Assembly: GCA_946182865.1 (NCBI GenBank)
Contig: CAMHAV010000012.1
Coordinates: forward strand, 1 to 34,779
Direction: 5' to 3'
DNA: 34,779 nt
From: an uncultured Clostridia bacterium
Lineage (GTDB): Bacteria > Bacillota > Clostridia > Oscillospirales > Acutalibacteraceae
Shown in pieces: positions 34,196 through 34,779 of the stretch (position 1 is its first letter; every line of letters starts with the position of its first letter). Made by a program: the position numbers and the translations under genes. Under the pieces are notes generated by a model. It did no database searches. It had not been told where the DNA came from and saw only the letters and a program-made list of their open reading frames with translations.

Positions 34196-34251
34196 GCACC
34201 GGAATCTCAGCGCCAAGCACGCGCAGAGGCTCCGGTGCTTTTGCATTTTTT
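34196..34251 (+). terminator. terminator of the ribosomal protein cluster
   Basis: GCACCGGA (34196-34203) pairs with TCCGGTGC (34231-34238), and inside it CTC-A-GCGC pairs with GCGC-A-GAG. TTTTGCATTTTTT follows. Confidence 0.9.
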
Positions 34252-34296
34252 AGATGGGAAGGAAAGTGATGAAAAAATGAAATTATGAAAAATGCA

Positions 34297-34325
34297 TTGA
34301 CATTTTGAAAAAAGAGGGATATAAT
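34297..34325 (+). promoter_or_regulatory. ssrA promoter
   Basis: TTGACA (34297-34302), 17 bases, TATAAT (34320-34325): a near-consensus housekeeping promoter. The start would be near 34332, giving a ~25-base leader with ACTCTC/GAGAGT that RNase P would remove. Confidence 0.88.
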
Positions 34326-34356
34326 ATAATACTCTCATAGAGAGTAATGAAAATAT

Positions 34357-34707
34357 GGGGGCGCAATGGTTTCGACAGGGATGGTAAGTCATTGTAAGCG
34401 GGTAGTGATCTCAGGCTCACTTCAAAACTGAAAACCTTAAAATTAACTGACAACAATACAGTTGCACTCGCTGCGTAATTAAACGCGGCGCGTCCTATTG
34501 CGGAGTACCGCGGCCGCATGTGGGCGTCGATGAGCGGTGAACGTGAACGGATGAGCAGCCTCGTAATCCGTCATGCATCAGAGGATACTTCGCGCCGCAG
34601 CCTGCTTGTCGGCTGCCTTGCGGGGGAATATTATAGATAAGCTACACCCGTAGAAAGCAGTGGTAAGCTGTTTTTGGACAGGAGTTCGATTCTCCTCGCC
34701 TCCACCA
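34357..34707 (+). ncRNA. ssrA: transfer-messenger RNA (tmRNA)
   Basis: A 351-base RNA that rescues stalled ribosomes with SmpB. The 5' GGGGGCG pairs with CGCCTCC near the 3' end (one G-U), and CCA is encoded at 34705-34707. The T arm is GGAGTTCGATTCTCC. The tag frame reads ...TDNNTVALAA then TAA (34476-34478), with the usual ALAA degradation end. The resume codon is probably GAC at 34449, after TTAACT. Large pseudoknot-forming GC stretches follow the tag, as in other bacteria. Confidence 0.97.
34449..34478 (+). other. tmRNA proteolysis tag frame
   Basis: Codons from GAC 34449 give DNNTVALAA before TAA. The ALAA end is the ClpXP signal. The exact resume codon is inferred from the TTAACT upstream string and could be one codon away. 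Confidence 0.7.
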
Positions 34708-34714
34708 ACGATTT

Positions 34715-34760
34715 TCCTGAGAAATGCCGTATTTCAGGCGTTTCTCAGGATTTTTCTTTT
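34715..34760 (+). terminator. ssrA terminator
   Basis: TCCTGAGAAATGCC (34715-34728) pairs with GGCGTTTCTCAGGA (34737-34750), 14 pairs with one G-U, followed by TTTTTCTTTT. Confidence 0.92.
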
Positions 34761-34779
34761 GCCTGAATTGGAAAAATGG

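Overview
The window looks chromosomal and comes from a Gram-positive Bacillota, most likely class Clostridia (an Oscillospirales-like gut anaerobe). This rests on strong AGGAGG ribosome binding sites, a zinc-type (Z) S14, a four-cysteine L24, the Clostridia-style S10-spc-alpha operon order, AzlCD, DegV, TM2 and DUF2752 proteins, and promoters of the TTGnnn-17-TGn-TATAAT (extended -10) type. The genus cannot be fixed from this sequence alone.

Left third (1-8327): an ArsC/Spx-like protein; the AzlC-AzlD branched-chain amino acid exporter; a protein with a TIR-like domain at each end plus a small orphan protein; a DUF6020 membrane protein with a GT2 glycosyltransferase; then, on the minus strand, a Ro60/TROVE RNA-binding protein.

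Centre (8328-18548): upstream of the Ro60 gene and on its strand lie three tandem RNAs with one shared fold. Two carry a circularly permuted tRNA-like module (YrlA-type Y RNAs) and the middle one lacks it. A divergent operon follows: CotH, a DUF4353 lipoprotein, a VTC domain protein and DUF4956. Next come folE-folP (minus), a 26-residue membrane peptide gene facing a converging promoter (possible type I toxin-antitoxin locus), DegV (minus), a DUF2752 protein and a TM2 protein, then a long structured leader.

Right half (18549-34090): one long ribosomal protein cluster, rpsJ-rplC-rplD-rplW-rplB-rpsS-rplV-rpsC-rplP-rpmC-rpsQ-rplN-rplX-rplE-rpsN-rpsH-rplF-rplR-rpsE-rpmD-rplO-secY-adk-map-infA-rpmJ-rpsM-rpsK-rpsD-rpoA-rplQ. 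It makes ribosome, translocon and RNA polymerase parts together. The tmRNA gene ssrA follows with its own promoter and terminator.

The most interesting region is the Ro60/Y RNA locus (about 6888-8793). The peptide/antisense locus (15601-15939), the double-TIR protein and the structured RNA stretches before rpsJ and rplB come next.
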